Notes: generated from the letters alone by a model not told the origin. A stretch of 50,391 nt of DNA from CAZPBO01 sp964584815 (GCA_964584815.1 CAZPBO010000007.1:1-50391), one strand, 5' to 3'. Positions 15,545 through 24,777 are shown, numbered from the stretch's first letter. Numbers and translations are program-made.

Positions 15545-17164
15545 TTAGAACTCCGGCATATTAGGGGTTTTCTTCTCCTCTTCTTTTTTGGGAACCTCGG
15601 TGACGAGGCAGTCGGCGGTCAGAAGTATGCAGGCGACGGAGGCGGCGTTCTCAAGTGCGCTGCGCACCACTTTCGTCGGGTCCACAATGCCGCGCTCAAA
15701 GAGGTTGCAGAACTCCATTTTATCAGCATCAAAGCCGAAGTCGCTGTCTTTGTCCTCAATGCGCTTGACAACGACAGAACCGTTGATACCGGCGTTTTCG
15801 GCGATGGCGCGCAGCGGCTCATACACCGCCTTTTTGAGCACCTCCACTCCCTGTCGCTCCTCTGGATGGTCAAGTTTGAGGGAGTCAAGGACTTTGGCTG
15901 CGCGGATAAGCGCTACACCACCACCGGGCAGGATGCCTTCCTCCACAGCGGCACGGGTAGCGTGCATCGCGTCCTCAAACCGCGCCTTTTTCTCCTTCAT
16001 CTCGGGTTCGGTCGCGGCACCCACATATATCTGTGCCACCCCGCCACTCAACTTCGCCAGGCGTTCCTGCAACTTCTCCCTGTCGTAGTCGGAGTCGGTC
16101 TCCTCCAACTGCTTCTTTATCTGCGCTATGCGTGCCTTCACATCCTCCTCACTGCCCGCTCCTTCCACAATCGTCGTATGTTCATTGTCCACAATCACCT
16201 TCTTGGCACGCCCTAAATCACTCAACTTGACCGACTCAAGGTCCATACCGAGGTCCTTGAAGAGCGCCCGACCACCGGTCAGAATCGCTATGTCCTCAAG
16301 CATCGCCTTACGCCGCTCACCATACCCCGGCGCCTTCACCGCGCAGCACTTCAGAACGCCCTGCAGTTTGTTGACCACAAGCGTCGCCAAAGCCTCACCT
16401 TCCACATCTTCTGCTATCACAAGTAACGGCTTGCCAGCGCGGTGTATCCGCTCAAGAAGCGGCACCAACTTGCGCGCATTGGATATCTTCTCCTCGTGTA
16501 TCAGAATGAACGGCTCCTCAAGCACGCACTCCATATTGTCGGGGTCAGTCACAAAATGGGGTGAGAGGTATCCGCGGTCAAACTGCATCCCTTCCACCAC
16601 CTTCACCTCAGTCTCAAGCGATTTGCCTTCCTCAACGGTGATGACACCGTCTTTGCCCACCTTCTCCATAGCCTCAGCGATGCGTTTGCCGATTTCGGGG
16701 TCATTGTTGGCAGCGATAGCACCAACTTGGGCTATCTCATCATTGCTCTTAACCTGGCGGCTCATTTTTTTCAGTTCATCAACAAGCGCCTCAACTCCTT
16801 TCTGAATACCGCGCGCCATCGCCATCGCATCCACACCAGCCGCCACCCTCTTCATCCCCTCAACAAAAATTGCTTCAGCCAGAACCGTCGCCGTCGTCGT
16901 CCCATCACCCGCCACATCCGATGTCTTCTGCGCCGCCTGCTTCACAAGCAACACCCCTAAGTTCTCATACTTGTCCTTCACCTCAATCTCTTTGGCAACA
17001 GTGACACCGTCCTTCGTCACCGTGGGCGCACCCCAACCCTTGTCCAGAACCACATTGCGCCCTTTGGGACCAAGTGTCACCTTAACTGCCTGCGCCAACT
17101 TCTGAACCCCACTCTTCAAACGCTCTCTCGCATCAACATCAAACGCCAACTGCTTCTTCGCCAT
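15545..17164 (-). CDS. groEL: Chaperonin GroEL, copy 2 (upstream of groES)
   Basis: A second full-length chaperonin of 539 residues with intact ATP-binding motifs (GPKGRNVVLD, GDGTTTATVLAEA) and hinge/apical landmarks (RGYLSPHFVTDPDNM, APGYGERRKAMLEDIAILTG). The C-terminus is KKEEEKKTPNMPEF, again without a Gly-Met tail. GGAGGAGATAGAGG precedes the ATG. It is the first gene of the chaperonin group. Upstream is a 160-base spacer without a CIRCE element, so HrcA control is not evident. Copy 2 carries N-terminal residues AKKQLAFDVDARERL, unlike copy 1. A division of labour between the two is plausible but unproven. Confidence 0.96.
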   Translation of the reverse strand: MAKKQLAFDVDARERLKSGVQKLAQAVKVTLGPKGRNVVLDKGWGAPTVTKDGVTVAKEIEVKDKYENLGVLLVKQAAQKTSDVAGDGTTTATVLAEAIFVEGMKRVAAGVDAMAMARGIQKGVEALVDELKKMSRQVKSNDEIAQVGAIAANNDPEIGKRIAEAMEKVGKDGVITVEEGKSLETEVKVVEGMQFDRGYLSPHFVTDPDNMECVLEEPFILIHEEKISNARKLVPLLERIHRAGKPLLVIAEDVEGEALATLVVNKLQGVLKCCAVKAPGYGERRKAMLEDIAILTGGRALFKDLGMDLESVKLSDLGRAKKVIVDNEHTTIVEGAGSEEDVKARIAQIKKQLEETDSDYDREKLQERLAKLSGGVAQIYVGAATEPEMKEKKARFEDAMHATRAAVEEGILPGGGVALIRAAKVLDSLKLDHPEERQGVEVLKKAVYEPLRAIAENAGINGSVVVKRIEDKDSDFGFDADKMEFCNLFERGIVDPTKVVRSALENAASVACILLTADCLVTEVPKKEEEKKTPNMPEF

Positions 17165-17193
17165 CCTCTATCTCCTCCATTCAAACCGAGCAT

Positions 17194-17222
17194 AGTTAAA
17201 AACCACGCAAAAAAGATGCCAA
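17194..17222 (-). promoter_or_regulatory. Weak candidate promoter for the chaperonin group
   Basis: TTGGCA (17217-17222) and TTAACT (17194-17199) are 17 bases apart on the minus strand, about 30 bases before the groEL start. The -10 match is poor. No CIRCE inverted repeat and no clear heat-shock sigma box is seen in 17165-17324. Confidence 0.28.
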
Positions 17223-17273
17223 CCAAACCACGGGAAAGACAAAGAAAGGAATGCTCACCCCACCTGTTTATTA

Positions 17274-17292
17274 AACCGCCAAAACGGCAGTT
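17274..17292 (-). terminator. Small hairpin after secDF
   Basis: AACTGCC and GGCGGTT form a 7-bp stem with one G-T pair and a 5-base loop, 32 bases after the secDF stop codon. There is no U run, so termination would be weak. It may separate the export genes from the chaperonin group. Confidence 0.3.
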
Positions 17293-17324
17293 AACTACCC
17301 CTGCGGTGCCGATGTGACACCCTA

Positions 17325-20279
17325 TTAGCGCTTTCTGCCCTTCTTTCCCTTCCCCGTCTTCGCCTTTTTCTGTGTCTCCTTCAGATAAACCATATCGGGC
17401 GTCTTCTTTGCTACCTTGGCAGGTTTTTGCTCACCTGTCTGTCCACGCATCAAAAGTAGTATGGGACTTGCGATATAAATTGAAGAGTATGTTCCGACCA
17501 CAACGCCGACAAGCATTGTGAAAGTGAATCCTTGCAGACTCTTCACGCCAAAGATAAAAAGCACAAATATTGCCAGGAATGTGGTAAAGGATGTCAGCAG
17601 CGTTCTGGAGAGGCAAGCGTTTATGGATGTGTTTATGATTTCGGAGAGTTTACCGCGTTGGGATGCAGCGAACCGCCGCCTCCTCAACATCTCCCGTATC
17701 CTGTCAAAGACCACTATCGTGTCGTTCAGAGAATAACCCACAATTGTTAGGAACGCTGCTATAACCGCCAGGTCAAGTTTGTATTCTATTATCCCCAGCA
17801 TATCAAAGAGAAGACCCACGCCTAACGCAACGCAGACATCGTGAACAAGCGCCACCACTGCCGCCACACCGTATATCAACTCAAAACGGATTCCTATATA
17901 TATCACGATTGCTATCATCGCAAGAAGCAGCGCAACGAACGCTTTTGCCTTCAGGTTGGACGCCACTGCAGGTCCTATGTCCTGTTTTTGAACGAACTGT
18001 GTTGGGACAAGACTCGGTTCCTTTTTGCTTGGGCGCAACTCCTCAATCAACGGTTTGCGTATCTTTATCAGCAACTCCTGGGGTTTTGCCTCCGCCCAGT
18101 CGCCGCTTGCTGTCCGCACCCTCACCACCACCTTCTTTTTTGTCTTCACACGAAAGGCTTTGAAGAGGGATGCTAACTCGCCTTCAAGTCCTGCTTTTTG
18201 GGGAGGCAGAGGGGTGACTTCAATTTCGGGGTCGCCTTGCAGTTCGCCGATTCTCTTAAGAGCAGCCATTGTGGCGGCTTTTAAGCGCTCCTTCAGGTTC
18301 TTTTTTGCCTTCACCACCACATCAAAGATGACATTCCCTTGTTCGGCGTAGGATTTCTGCAACTTTTTCAGTTCTTCTGATGAGGGAAAACCTTCCGGCG
18401 CAAGGAGTCCCGCCAGCGCTTTTTTCACCTCAACTGATACCACCTCCGCCTGCGATTTCGCTTTCGTCTTACTTTGTTGCCGTGCTCCTTCTTTAAGGCG
18501 TGCTTTTAAGACAAACTGGCTGGAAAGACCGCGTTTGGGGTCTTCATTTGGCAGTCCAGTGTAGGCGGCTGTCACTTTGAGGTCCTCAAAGAGGTCTGTC
18601 TTGGTCAGGCGTTTACGGATTTCAGCAACAGTGGTAGGTTTTATCAGGCAGACCTGATAATGGATACCGCCTGTAAACTCAATGCCATAGACCTTGCGTC
18701 CACGCAGGAAGAAAAGAACTATGCCTGCCACAACGAGGATTGCCGACACGGTGACGGCAGGTTTTGTCCACCGCACGAAGTCGTATTTTGGCTCTTTAAC
18801 AATTTGCAGCATCTTGTAGTCGCGCACAATCTTTTTGTCCGCCAGGCTGTTAAGCAGAGTATGCGATATAAAGAGTGCTGAAAACATAGTGCAGACGATA
18901 CCGATGGCAAGAACAACGGCAAATCCTTTTATAGGACCTGTTCCAGCCATCATAAGAATGATTGCGGTGAGGAGCGTTGTGATGTTGGCGTCAAAGATTG
19001 TCCAAAAAGCGCGTTTGAAGCCCAATTCTAGTGATTGGCGCAGCGATTTGCCGCCTTTGCGCTCCTCGCGCACACGCTCAAATATAAGGATGTTGGCGTC
19101 CACCGCCATACCGACGGTCAGCACGAGTCCCGCAAGACCGGGCAGTGTGAATGTCGCCTCCGAGACGGCAAGCGTTCCCGCAATCAGAATGAAGTTCGCC
19201 AGCATAGCAATGTCTGCAACCAGCCCTGCTGCGAGGTAATAGGAGCCCATAAAGACGAGCACAGCCCCTAATGCGACGATAATAGCAACAATGCCCAGTT
19301 TCACGGCGTGTTCGCCGAGCGTGGGACCGACTTGAAACTCGCCCTCTGGGATGAGGCGTCCCACAAGCGCACCGCCTTGCAGTGTCGCTACCAGCCGCTG
19401 CACCTCCTCCCGTGTGAATCGCCCTTCAATGATACCGCTACGGTATATGGCGCTCTTCACATGGGGGGCGGAGTAGACCACACCGTCAAGCACTATCGCA
19501 AGGTGACGCGGCTTGTTCTTCTTCTTTTCATATTCAACACAGCGGCTCGTGACTCGGTAGAATTTCGCACCGCCTTCGGCGTCAAATTTGAACGCAACAA
19601 CCAACTGTCCCAGTCTGGCGTATGACGGCCACGCACGCTCAAGGTGGGTGCCTGAAACGCGAGAGTCCTCTGCGGTCTCAATGGGCATAAGTGGCCATTC
19701 CTGGGGTGGGGCAGGGACGATTTTGCCCTGCCTGTCGCGTTCATAAACTATGCGGGGCAGCAATTCGTATTTGGGTTTTTTGCCTGCCTTGCGTGCGTCC
19801 TCTATTTCCTTCTTTATCTCTTTAAGTATCTTTTCGTTGCGCCGTTTCTGCTCAAAGTAGGCGAGTTTTTCTCGCGGTGTCATAATGGAAGGGTGTTTGT
19901 CTGACCAGGGGGTGAAGCCCTCCGCCACAAGGCGGAATTCAAGCACACCTGCTTTTTCAATCAGTTCCTTGACCGAGGCTTTGTCGGCTTCTGTGCCGCC
20001 GGGAAGGTCAACGACGATGCCATCCGCGCCAGCAGCGGATATGTAGATGTCTTTAAGACCCAAGGCGTTAACACGCCGTTCAAGCACCTCAATAGTTCTT
20101 CGCACCACCTCTTCAATGGGGGCTTGGGCAGCCGCACCACGCGGCTCCACCCTGTATATCAACTCAAAACCGCCCTGCAGGTCAAGCCCCAGTTTTATCC
20201 CCGCCATATACAGAAACAGAAACCACAACCCCACGATAACCACTATGAAAATATATCTGCCGAGCCATCTGCGTTCCAT
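17325..20279 (-). CDS. secDF: Fused protein translocase subunit SecD-SecF
   Basis: Proton-driven component of the Sec machinery that pulls preproteins across the inner membrane. The SecD half (to about residue 480) has the first span, then KLGLDLQGGFELIYRV. A large periplasmic domain follows, and then the span group with VGMAVDANILIFERVREE. The SecF half begins near residue 490 with its own first span, then VYGIEFTGG, and ends with GYSLNDTIVVFDRIRE and the last spans. Fusion is known in several phyla. The SecF periplasmic loop (about residues 533-780) is roughly twice the usual size and Lys-rich. A very basic tail closes the protein. It is six bases after yajC. Confidence 0.95.
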   Translation of the reverse strand: MERRWLGRYIFIVVIVGLWFLFLYMAGIKLGLDLQGGFELIYRVEPRGAAAQAPIEEVVRRTIEVLERRVNALGLKDIYISAAGADGIVVDLPGGTEADKASVKELIEKAGVLEFRLVAEGFTPWSDKHPSIMTPREKLAYFEQKRRNEKILKEIKKEIEDARKAGKKPKYELLPRIVYERDRQGKIVPAPPQEWPLMPIETAEDSRVSGTHLERAWPSYARLGQLVVAFKFDAEGGAKFYRVTSRCVEYEKKKNKPRHLAIVLDGVVYSAPHVKSAIYRSGIIEGRFTREEVQRLVATLQGGALVGRLIPEGEFQVGPTLGEHAVKLGIVAIIVALGAVLVFMGSYYLAAGLVADIAMLANFILIAGTLAVSEATFTLPGLAGLVLTVGMAVDANILIFERVREERKGGKSLRQSLELGFKRAFWTIFDANITTLLTAIILMMAGTGPIKGFAVVLAIGIVCTMFSALFISHTLLNSLADKKIVRDYKMLQIVKEPKYDFVRWTKPAVTVSAILVVAGIVLFFLRGRKVYGIEFTGGIHYQVCLIKPTTVAEIRKRLTKTDLFEDLKVTAAYTGLPNEDPKRGLSSQFVLKARLKEGARQQSKTKAKSQAEVVSVEVKKALAGLLAPEGFPSSEELKKLQKSYAEQGNVIFDVVVKAKKNLKERLKAATMAALKRIGELQGDPEIEVTPLPPQKAGLEGELASLFKAFRVKTKKKVVVRVRTASGDWAEAKPQELLIKIRKPLIEELRPSKKEPSLVPTQFVQKQDIGPAVASNLKAKAFVALLLAMIAIVIYIGIRFELIYGVAAVVALVHDVCVALGVGLLFDMLGIIEYKLDLAVIAAFLTIVGYSLNDTIVVFDRIREMLRRRRFAASQRGKLSEIINTSINACLSRTLLTSFTTFLAIFVLFIFGVKSLQGFTFTMLVGVVVGTYSSIYIASPILLLMRGQTGEQKPAKVAKKTPDMVYLKETQKKAKTGKGKKGRKR

Positions 20280-20285
20280 CCCGCA

Positions 20286-20738
20286 TCACTCCTTCTTATC
20301 TTCCTCTTTGGGGCGCTCAACACCCGCTATTGCACTCATAGAAACCGTTATCTTTGTGTTCTCATCCACCTTTATGACCACTTTGTCGTCCTTTATGGAA
20401 TGGACGACACCGTGTATGCCGCCGATTGTGACAACTTTGTCGTTTTTGCGGAGTGCCGATAGCATTGCACGGCGTTCCTTCTCCCTCCTCCGTTGCGGCA
20501 GAATCAGGAAAACATAGAAAATACCGAACAGAAGCACCATAAAGATGACCATATTCCAAAGGACAGACTGCTGCGGTCGTTTCTGTGAGGTCTGGTTCGT
20601 CACCGTCTGGTCTGCAGGTGCCTGTGGAGCGTTTTGTTGCGGTGGGGCGGGTTTGACAACAGGAGGCTGCTGCCCACCACCCTGCGCAAGAGGAGGCGCT
20701 GTCTGAAAAAGCAAACACAGAGCAAAAACAATGCCCAT
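20286..20738 (-). CDS. yajC: Sec translocase accessory protein YajC, long form
   Basis: Single-span partner of SecDF at the translocon. The core VLWNMVIFMVLLFGIFYVFL followed by ILPQRRREKERRAMLSAL and KNDKVVTIGGIHGVV is diagnostic. Here the protein has 150 residues. It starts with an extra hydrophobic segment that looks like a signal peptide (MGIVFALCLLFQTAPPLAQG) and then a Pro/Gln-rich linker of about 45 residues. Such N-terminal extensions also occur in other lineages. GGAGGAAAGG precedes the ATG. A good promoter lies just upstream, so yajC-secDF starts a transcript. Confidence 0.92.
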   Translation of the reverse strand: MGIVFALCLLFQTAPPLAQGGGQQPPVVKPAPPQQNAPQAPADQTVTNQTSQKRPQQSVLWNMVIFMVLLFGIFYVFLILPQRRREKERRAMLSALRKNDKVVTIGGIHGVVHSIKDDKVVIKVDENTKITVSMSAIAGVERPKEEDKKE

Positions 20739-20769
20739 TTCCTTTCCTCCAGCATACAGAGATTGCAGT

Positions 20770-20797
20770 ATTTTAACGATGTTGGACGGGTTGGCAA
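20770..20797 (-). promoter_or_regulatory. Promoter for yajC-secDF
   Basis: On the minus strand TTGCCA (20792-20797) and TAAAAT (20770-20775) are separated by 16 bases, with the yajC start about 30 bases further on. Confidence 0.6.
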
Positions 20798-20857
20798 CGA
20801 TTTAATCTGGTTTGTGCGGTGTGAGCCGATAAGATTTAAGTTGATTTTGGAAAGTGA

Positions 20858-21775
20858 GTGTTGGAAGAACGGCTTCTGGTTCCTGGTTATTATATTGAGA
20901 GGTTGCTGGCGCGTGGTGGGATGGGTGAGGTTTATTTTGCGCGGAGGTGCGATTTTGGAACACCTGTCGCGGTGAAGGTTCTGTCAGCAGAGTTATCGCG
21001 CAGTGAGCATTTCCGCGGCGGATTCATCCGCGAGGCTCGCCTTATGGCTGCCGTCAGACATCCCAACATCGTTCCTGTTGTTGATGTGGGAAAGACAATA
21101 GATGGTCGCTACTACATCGCCCTGCACTACATAGAGGGCAAGACGGTGGAGGAGATTATGGAAAGGGTTGGAGCGATGGACGAGGACGAGGTGGCGTGGG
21201 TCGGGTATCAGGTGGCGGAGGCGCTCGCCGCCGCCCACAAAAAAGGCATCCTGCACCGCGATGTGAAGCCAGCCAACATCATAATTAACGAAGAGGGAAG
21301 GGCTTTCCTGTGCGATTTCGGTCTCGCGCTCCCTGTGGGCAGCGATGTTATGGAAGGCGTCCTCTCTGGAACACCCCACTATATGTCGCCCGAACAAGCA
21401 CGCGGCTCCACCAACCTACCCCCACAAAGCGATGTCTACTCCCTTGCCGCCACTCTCTATCATATGCTTTATGGAAGACCGCTCTTTGAAGCAAAGACGC
21501 CTGAGCAGGTCGCCGTTAAACAGATAAAAGAGACACCACATTTCCCTGAAGGTCCATCAAAAGAGATGAAAAATTTGCTTAAGCGGATGCTTGCGAAAGA
21601 CCCCGCAAAGAGACCTCCTTCGTCTGATGTTGCAACCATACTTAAAGCGTTTTATGAAGGCAGAAAAACGGCGCAGCACACAAAGTTGTCTTCCCCTTTT
21701 CTACCCTTTCTCAAACGCTGGTGGTGGGTATTTGCGCTTGGTGCTGGTGGAATCTTATTGGTTTTGTTACTATGA
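20858..21775 (+). CDS. Membrane-anchored eukaryotic-type Ser/Thr protein kinase
   Basis: Phosphorylates protein serine or threonine. The kinase domain fills residues about 10-275. It has the glycine loop ARGGMGEVYFAR, the ATP-binding lysine in VAVKVL, the catalytic loop HRDVKPANI (His133-Asp135), the metal-binding DFGLA, and the SPEQA peptide of the activation segment. After a short linker a single hydrophobic segment (WWWVFALGAGGILLVLLL) ends the protein at residue 305, so the kinase domain should face the cytoplasm. There is no extracellular sensor such as PASTA. The GTG at 20858 is used, and the adjacent TTG is an alternative. It is the first gene of a rightward group with the coiled-coil and TPR genes, which are candidate substrates or partners by position only. 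Confidence 0.92.
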   Translation: MLEERLLVPGYYIERLLARGGMGEVYFARRCDFGTPVAVKVLSAELSRSEHFRGGFIREARLMAAVRHPNIVPVVDVGKTIDGRYYIALHYIEGKTVEEIMERVGAMDEDEVAWVGYQVAEALAAAHKKGILHRDVKPANIIINEEGRAFLCDFGLALPVGSDVMEGVLSGTPHYMSPEQARGSTNLPPQSDVYSLAATLYHMLYGRPLFEAKTPEQVAVKQIKETPHFPEGPSKEMKNLLKRMLAKDPAKRPPSSDVATILKAFYEGRKTAQHTKLSSPFLPFLKRWWWVFALGAGGILLVLLL

Positions 21776-21836
21776 TTTGGTTGAAACTGGAAGAGAATCA
21801 GCATAATCTTAAAGAGCGGGTGTTGAGGAGATGGCG

Positions 21837-23235
21837 ATGGAAGAGATGGAAGAGAAAGGTGCGTTTGATTTTGAGGACACAGGATTTCACGAGCCGCCGA
21901 AGATTCCGGAGCCACCGTCGCTGAAGGAGATGGGCGCTGATATCAGCGGAACCGAAGGGGTTGTGATGGAGGAAATTCCGGAGGAGGTGTCAGCCGCAGA
22001 GGTAAGCGCCGTTCCCGAAGCACCAGAACCCGCTCCTCCTCCGCCCGCCGCTGAACCCGCTCCGCCAAAACCAGCAGAAAAAACGCCTGCCGTGGAGAAA
22101 NNNNNNNNNNNNNNNNNNNNNNNNNNNNNNNNNNNNNNNNNNNNNNNNNNNNNNNNNNNNNNNNNNNNNNNNNNNNNNNNNNNNNNNNNNNNNNNNNNNN
22201 TTCTGGCAGAAGACAAAAGAGATAGAGACCGTCAAGAAAGATGCCGAGGCAAAAGTAAATGAGGCACGCAGGGAAGCGAACGCTGAAGTGGAGAAGTTCA
22301 AAAAGAGAATAGATGAACTTGAGACGGCAAAGCAGGCGTTGCGGACAGAAAAACAACGCCTTGAAAAGGACAAGACCGACCTTGAGGCGCGTCTTAAGAC
22401 AAAAGAGCAGAGCATAGAGAGTTTGACCAAACGGATAAGAGAGATGAGGTCGCAGATAGATGAACTGGACAATCTTAAATTGAGGATAAGGCGCTTGCAG
22501 GACAGTTTGAGCGCAAAGGATAAGATGCTCAACGCCCAGAGACAACTCACCGAGGAGGCGCTTAGGAAGAAGAAGGAGATTGAAGCGCGAATGGCGGGTT
22601 ATGAGGATGCGGTGAAGAAACTTACAGAAGACCTGAAAAATGCCCGACGGGAAATAGAGAGGCTCAAGAAGTATGGAAGTGGCGATGTGGCGGCACGCTT
22701 TATGCGCGAAAAGGAGGCGTTGCTACAGCGTATAAGGAGCCTTGAGAAGGAGAACGCACAATTGCAGGAGGAAATTGCAAGAGCGAAGGTTTCTGGTCCT
22801 GCTTCTTCTCTGCAGCGACGGTTGAAGGAGTTGAGACAACGCTTGGCGAAGGCGACGCGTGAGAAGGTGGCGTTACGCGAAGCCCTTCTTAAGACCAACG
22901 CTCGTCTCAAGCGCTACATCTCGCCTGTGGAGACGCTCAAAGAATGGAATGAGGCGGTGAGAAGTGGTGACATCCGCCGAGTAGCATCGCTCTACTCCCA
23001 TAACTCCCTTTTCTGGAAACGGTGGACAGGAGCCGAGCGGGGCGCACTTGAGAGGGAATTTGAGGAGACGCGTTCGGCAGGCACCTTTCAAATGGAGGTA
23101 GAGTCTGTTACCATTAAAGGAGGAAAAGCCATCGCCGTTGTCACGCTCAGGAGCGAGGGGGGCAAGGTGTTTAAGGGGGTTTTCCGCCTCGTGCTTGAGG
23201 GTGATAAATGGCGTATAATGGGTGAGGAGTATTGA
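21837..23235 (+). CDS. Coiled-coil protein with C-terminal NTF2-like domain (interrupted by gap)
   Basis: Not a named protein. The N-terminal ~88 residues are acidic and Pro/Ala/Glu-rich. After the 100-N gap a long heptad-type coiled coil runs for about 230 residues (for example RIDELETAKQALRTEKQRLE). The last ~100 residues, from SPVETLKEWNEAVRSGDIRR to GDKWRIMGEEY, look like a SnoaL/NTF2-like fold. The two sides of the gap are in different frames relative to 100 N, but both read openly into it. One gene is the simplest reading, and two genes cannot be excluded. The ATG at 21837 sits six bases after GAGGAG; the ATG at 21831 is too close. It follows the kinase and precedes the TPR gene by 7 bases. 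Confidence 0.7.
22101..22200. other. Scaffold gap (100 N)
   Basis: Exactly 100 N inside the coiled-coil gene. The real length is not 100 if the two sides form one frame. Confidence 0.99.
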
Positions 23236-23242
23236 TGGTTTT

Positions 23243-24154
23243 ATGTCGGCGTATGAGACGGAAGGGGTGTTGCTTGCGCGGCTGCAACGGGCGCGCCTGA
23301 AGAAAGAGCAGGGCGACGCCCGTGCCGCCATCGTTCTTTATCGTCAGATTGTGCAGGACAGACCTGACTATCGCCCCGCTTGTATAGAGTTGGCACGCCT
23401 ACTTATTGAAACGAACAGACACGAGGAAGCAGGAGAGTTGCTCCGCCGCTATCTGAAAAGCGCCCCCAACGACTCCGAAGCCAATTTCCTTATGGGGGTT
23501 GTTCTCTATGTGCTGGGCGATTTTGAAGGTGCTCTGAGGTATTACGAGGTTTGTCGGCGCGCAGAGGGGCTGGACATCTCCCTTGCCGTCAATATGGCGT
23601 TATGCTATGAGGCATTGGGGGACTACCAAAAGACGGCGCAGTTTCTTCAGGTCGCCGTGAACCAAAAAGCCTCTAACCCGCGCGTCTGGGAAGCCCTCAT
23701 AGACACATACCACCATCTGCGGCGCCACTCTGATGAAGCGCGTGTCGCTGAAGCCGCTCTCAAAATTTTTCCCCGCAACCAAAGGCTTTTGTATCTTGCC
23801 GCCCGTGCCCACATACAACGCGGCAACCACACCGCCGCCGTCGCAAGACTTACAAAACTCCTCTCTCTTTCACCTGAAAACACTCACGCCATCAGACTCC
23901 TGGCTCACTGCCTTATTGAACTCCGCCATTACGATGAAGCACTGGCTTATCTCAAAGACTTGGTCAGCATTGAGCCGTATGATGCGGAGAACTGGCTCAA
24001 CCTTGTGCAGATGCACCTTGCGCTGGGTGCAAAAGAAGCGGCTGTTAAAACACTTAAACTCGCCTTGGCTAAGTATCTGCCGGAGGAACCGAGCCTTAAG
24101 GCGATGCTTGAAAGTATAACAGAGCGTGGAGAAGGCGGTGATGGGGGTTCTTGA
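23243..24154 (+). CDS. Tetratricopeptide-repeat protein
   Basis: A 303-residue all-helical protein built of about seven or eight TPR units. Examples are GDARAAIVLYRQIVQDRPDY, GDFEGALRYYEVCRRAEGLD, GDYQKTAQFLQVAVNQKASN and RHYDEALAYLKDLVSIEPYD. There is no signal peptide or membrane span, so it is probably a cytoplasmic scaffold. The ATG at 23243 is 12 bases after GGAG and 7 bases after the upstream stop. A GTG at 23222 would overlap the preceding gene. The 3' end overlaps the HNH gene by 14 bases. A role alongside the kinase and coiled-coil protein is suggested by position only. Confidence 0.85.
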   Translation: MSAYETEGVLLARLQRARLKKEQGDARAAIVLYRQIVQDRPDYRPACIELARLLIETNRHEEAGELLRRYLKSAPNDSEANFLMGVVLYVLGDFEGALRYYEVCRRAEGLDISLAVNMALCYEALGDYQKTAQFLQVAVNQKASNPRVWEALIDTYHHLRRHSDEARVAEAALKIFPRNQRLLYLAARAHIQRGNHTAAVARLTKLLSLSPENTHAIRLLAHCLIELRHYDEALAYLKDLVSIEPYDAENWLNLVQMHLALGAKEAAVKTLKLALAKYLPEEPSLKAMLESITERGEGGDGGS

Positions 24155-24716
24155 ACGGGATGTTTTGGTTCTGAACCGCAACTGGTTGCCGGTCAATGTG
24201 ACGACGGTGCGGCGTGCCATTGTGTTGCTCTATCTTGGTGCCGCCCGCGCCGTCAAACATACCGACTTCTCCACCTACGACTTCAGCACTTGGTTGAAAA
24301 CCCGAGTAAACGGTCCCGTCATAAAGACCGCGTCGCTGAAGATACCTGTTCCTGAAGTGATACTCCTTGTCCGCTACAGCGGCAGACCACCGGGTTTTTC
24401 GGCTCCGTCGCGCTCCCTCATATTTGCCCGCGACAACTTCACCTGCCAATACTGCGGTCGCCGTTTCCCCACCTCACAACTGACGCTTGACCATGTGGTT
24501 CCGAAAGCGTTGGGTGGACGCGACACTTGGCAGAACCTCGTCACCGCCTGCATTTTCTGCAACGCGAGGAAGGGCAACCGCACCCCCCGCGCTGCCGGTA
24601 TGCGTCTTGTCAGAAAACCGCGGCGTCCGCTTCCCGCCCCCCTCTCAAAACTGCGCCTCGTCAAAAACCCCCCCGATTCCTGGAAGCCCTTTTTGACAGG
24701 TTTTCCGCTCACATAG
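24141..24716 (+). CDS. HNH endonuclease-family protein
   Basis: The 191-residue protein starts with a conserved N-terminal domain (DVLVLNRNWLPVNVTTVRRA) found in a widespread stand-alone HNH family. The nuclease core follows: FARDNFTCQYCGRRF, LTLDHVVPKALGG and NLVTACIFCNARKG. It has two Cys-x2-Cys zinc pairs and the DH dyad expected for metal-dependent DNA cleavage. The tail is Pro/Arg/Leu-rich. These solitary HNH proteins are common in Planctomycetota and Cyanobacteria and their role is not well defined. No intein, intron or restriction partner is nearby. The ATG at 24141 overlaps the TPR gene. A GTG at 24126 is possible. Confidence 0.88.
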   Translation: MGVLERDVLVLNRNWLPVNVTTVRRAIVLLYLGAARAVKHTDFSTYDFSTWLKTRVNGPVIKTASLKIPVPEVILLVRYSGRPPGFSAPSRSLIFARDNFTCQYCGRRFPTSQLTLDHVVPKALGGRDTWQNLVTACIFCNARKGNRTPRAAGMRLVRKPRRPLPAPLSKLRLVKNPPDSWKPFLTGFPLT

Positions 24717-24726
24717 CAAACACATC

Positions 24727-24755
24727 TTGATGTTATCCTCTTTTCCGTGCAGAAT
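24727..24755 (+). promoter_or_regulatory. Candidate promoter for uvrC-queE
   Basis: TTGATG (24727-24732) and CAGAAT (24750-24755) are 17 bases apart, 22 bases before the uvrC start. Each box matches consensus at four of six positions. Confidence 0.35.
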
Positions 24756-24777
24756 GAATATGTGTGGGAGCGGTTTT

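Noticed and set aside
15588..16805. Overlapping plus-strand frames across groEL copy 2
   Set aside because: Shadow frames of the chaperonin gene; similar ones occur opposite copy 1.
17165..17324. CIRCE element upstream of the chaperonin genes
   Set aside because: The TTAGCACTC-N9-GAGTGCTAA pattern was looked for and not found on either strand.
24141..24716. Homing endonuclease or mobile element around the HNH gene
   Set aside because: No intron, intein, terminal repeats or target duplication are visible, and the gene is packed within an operon.
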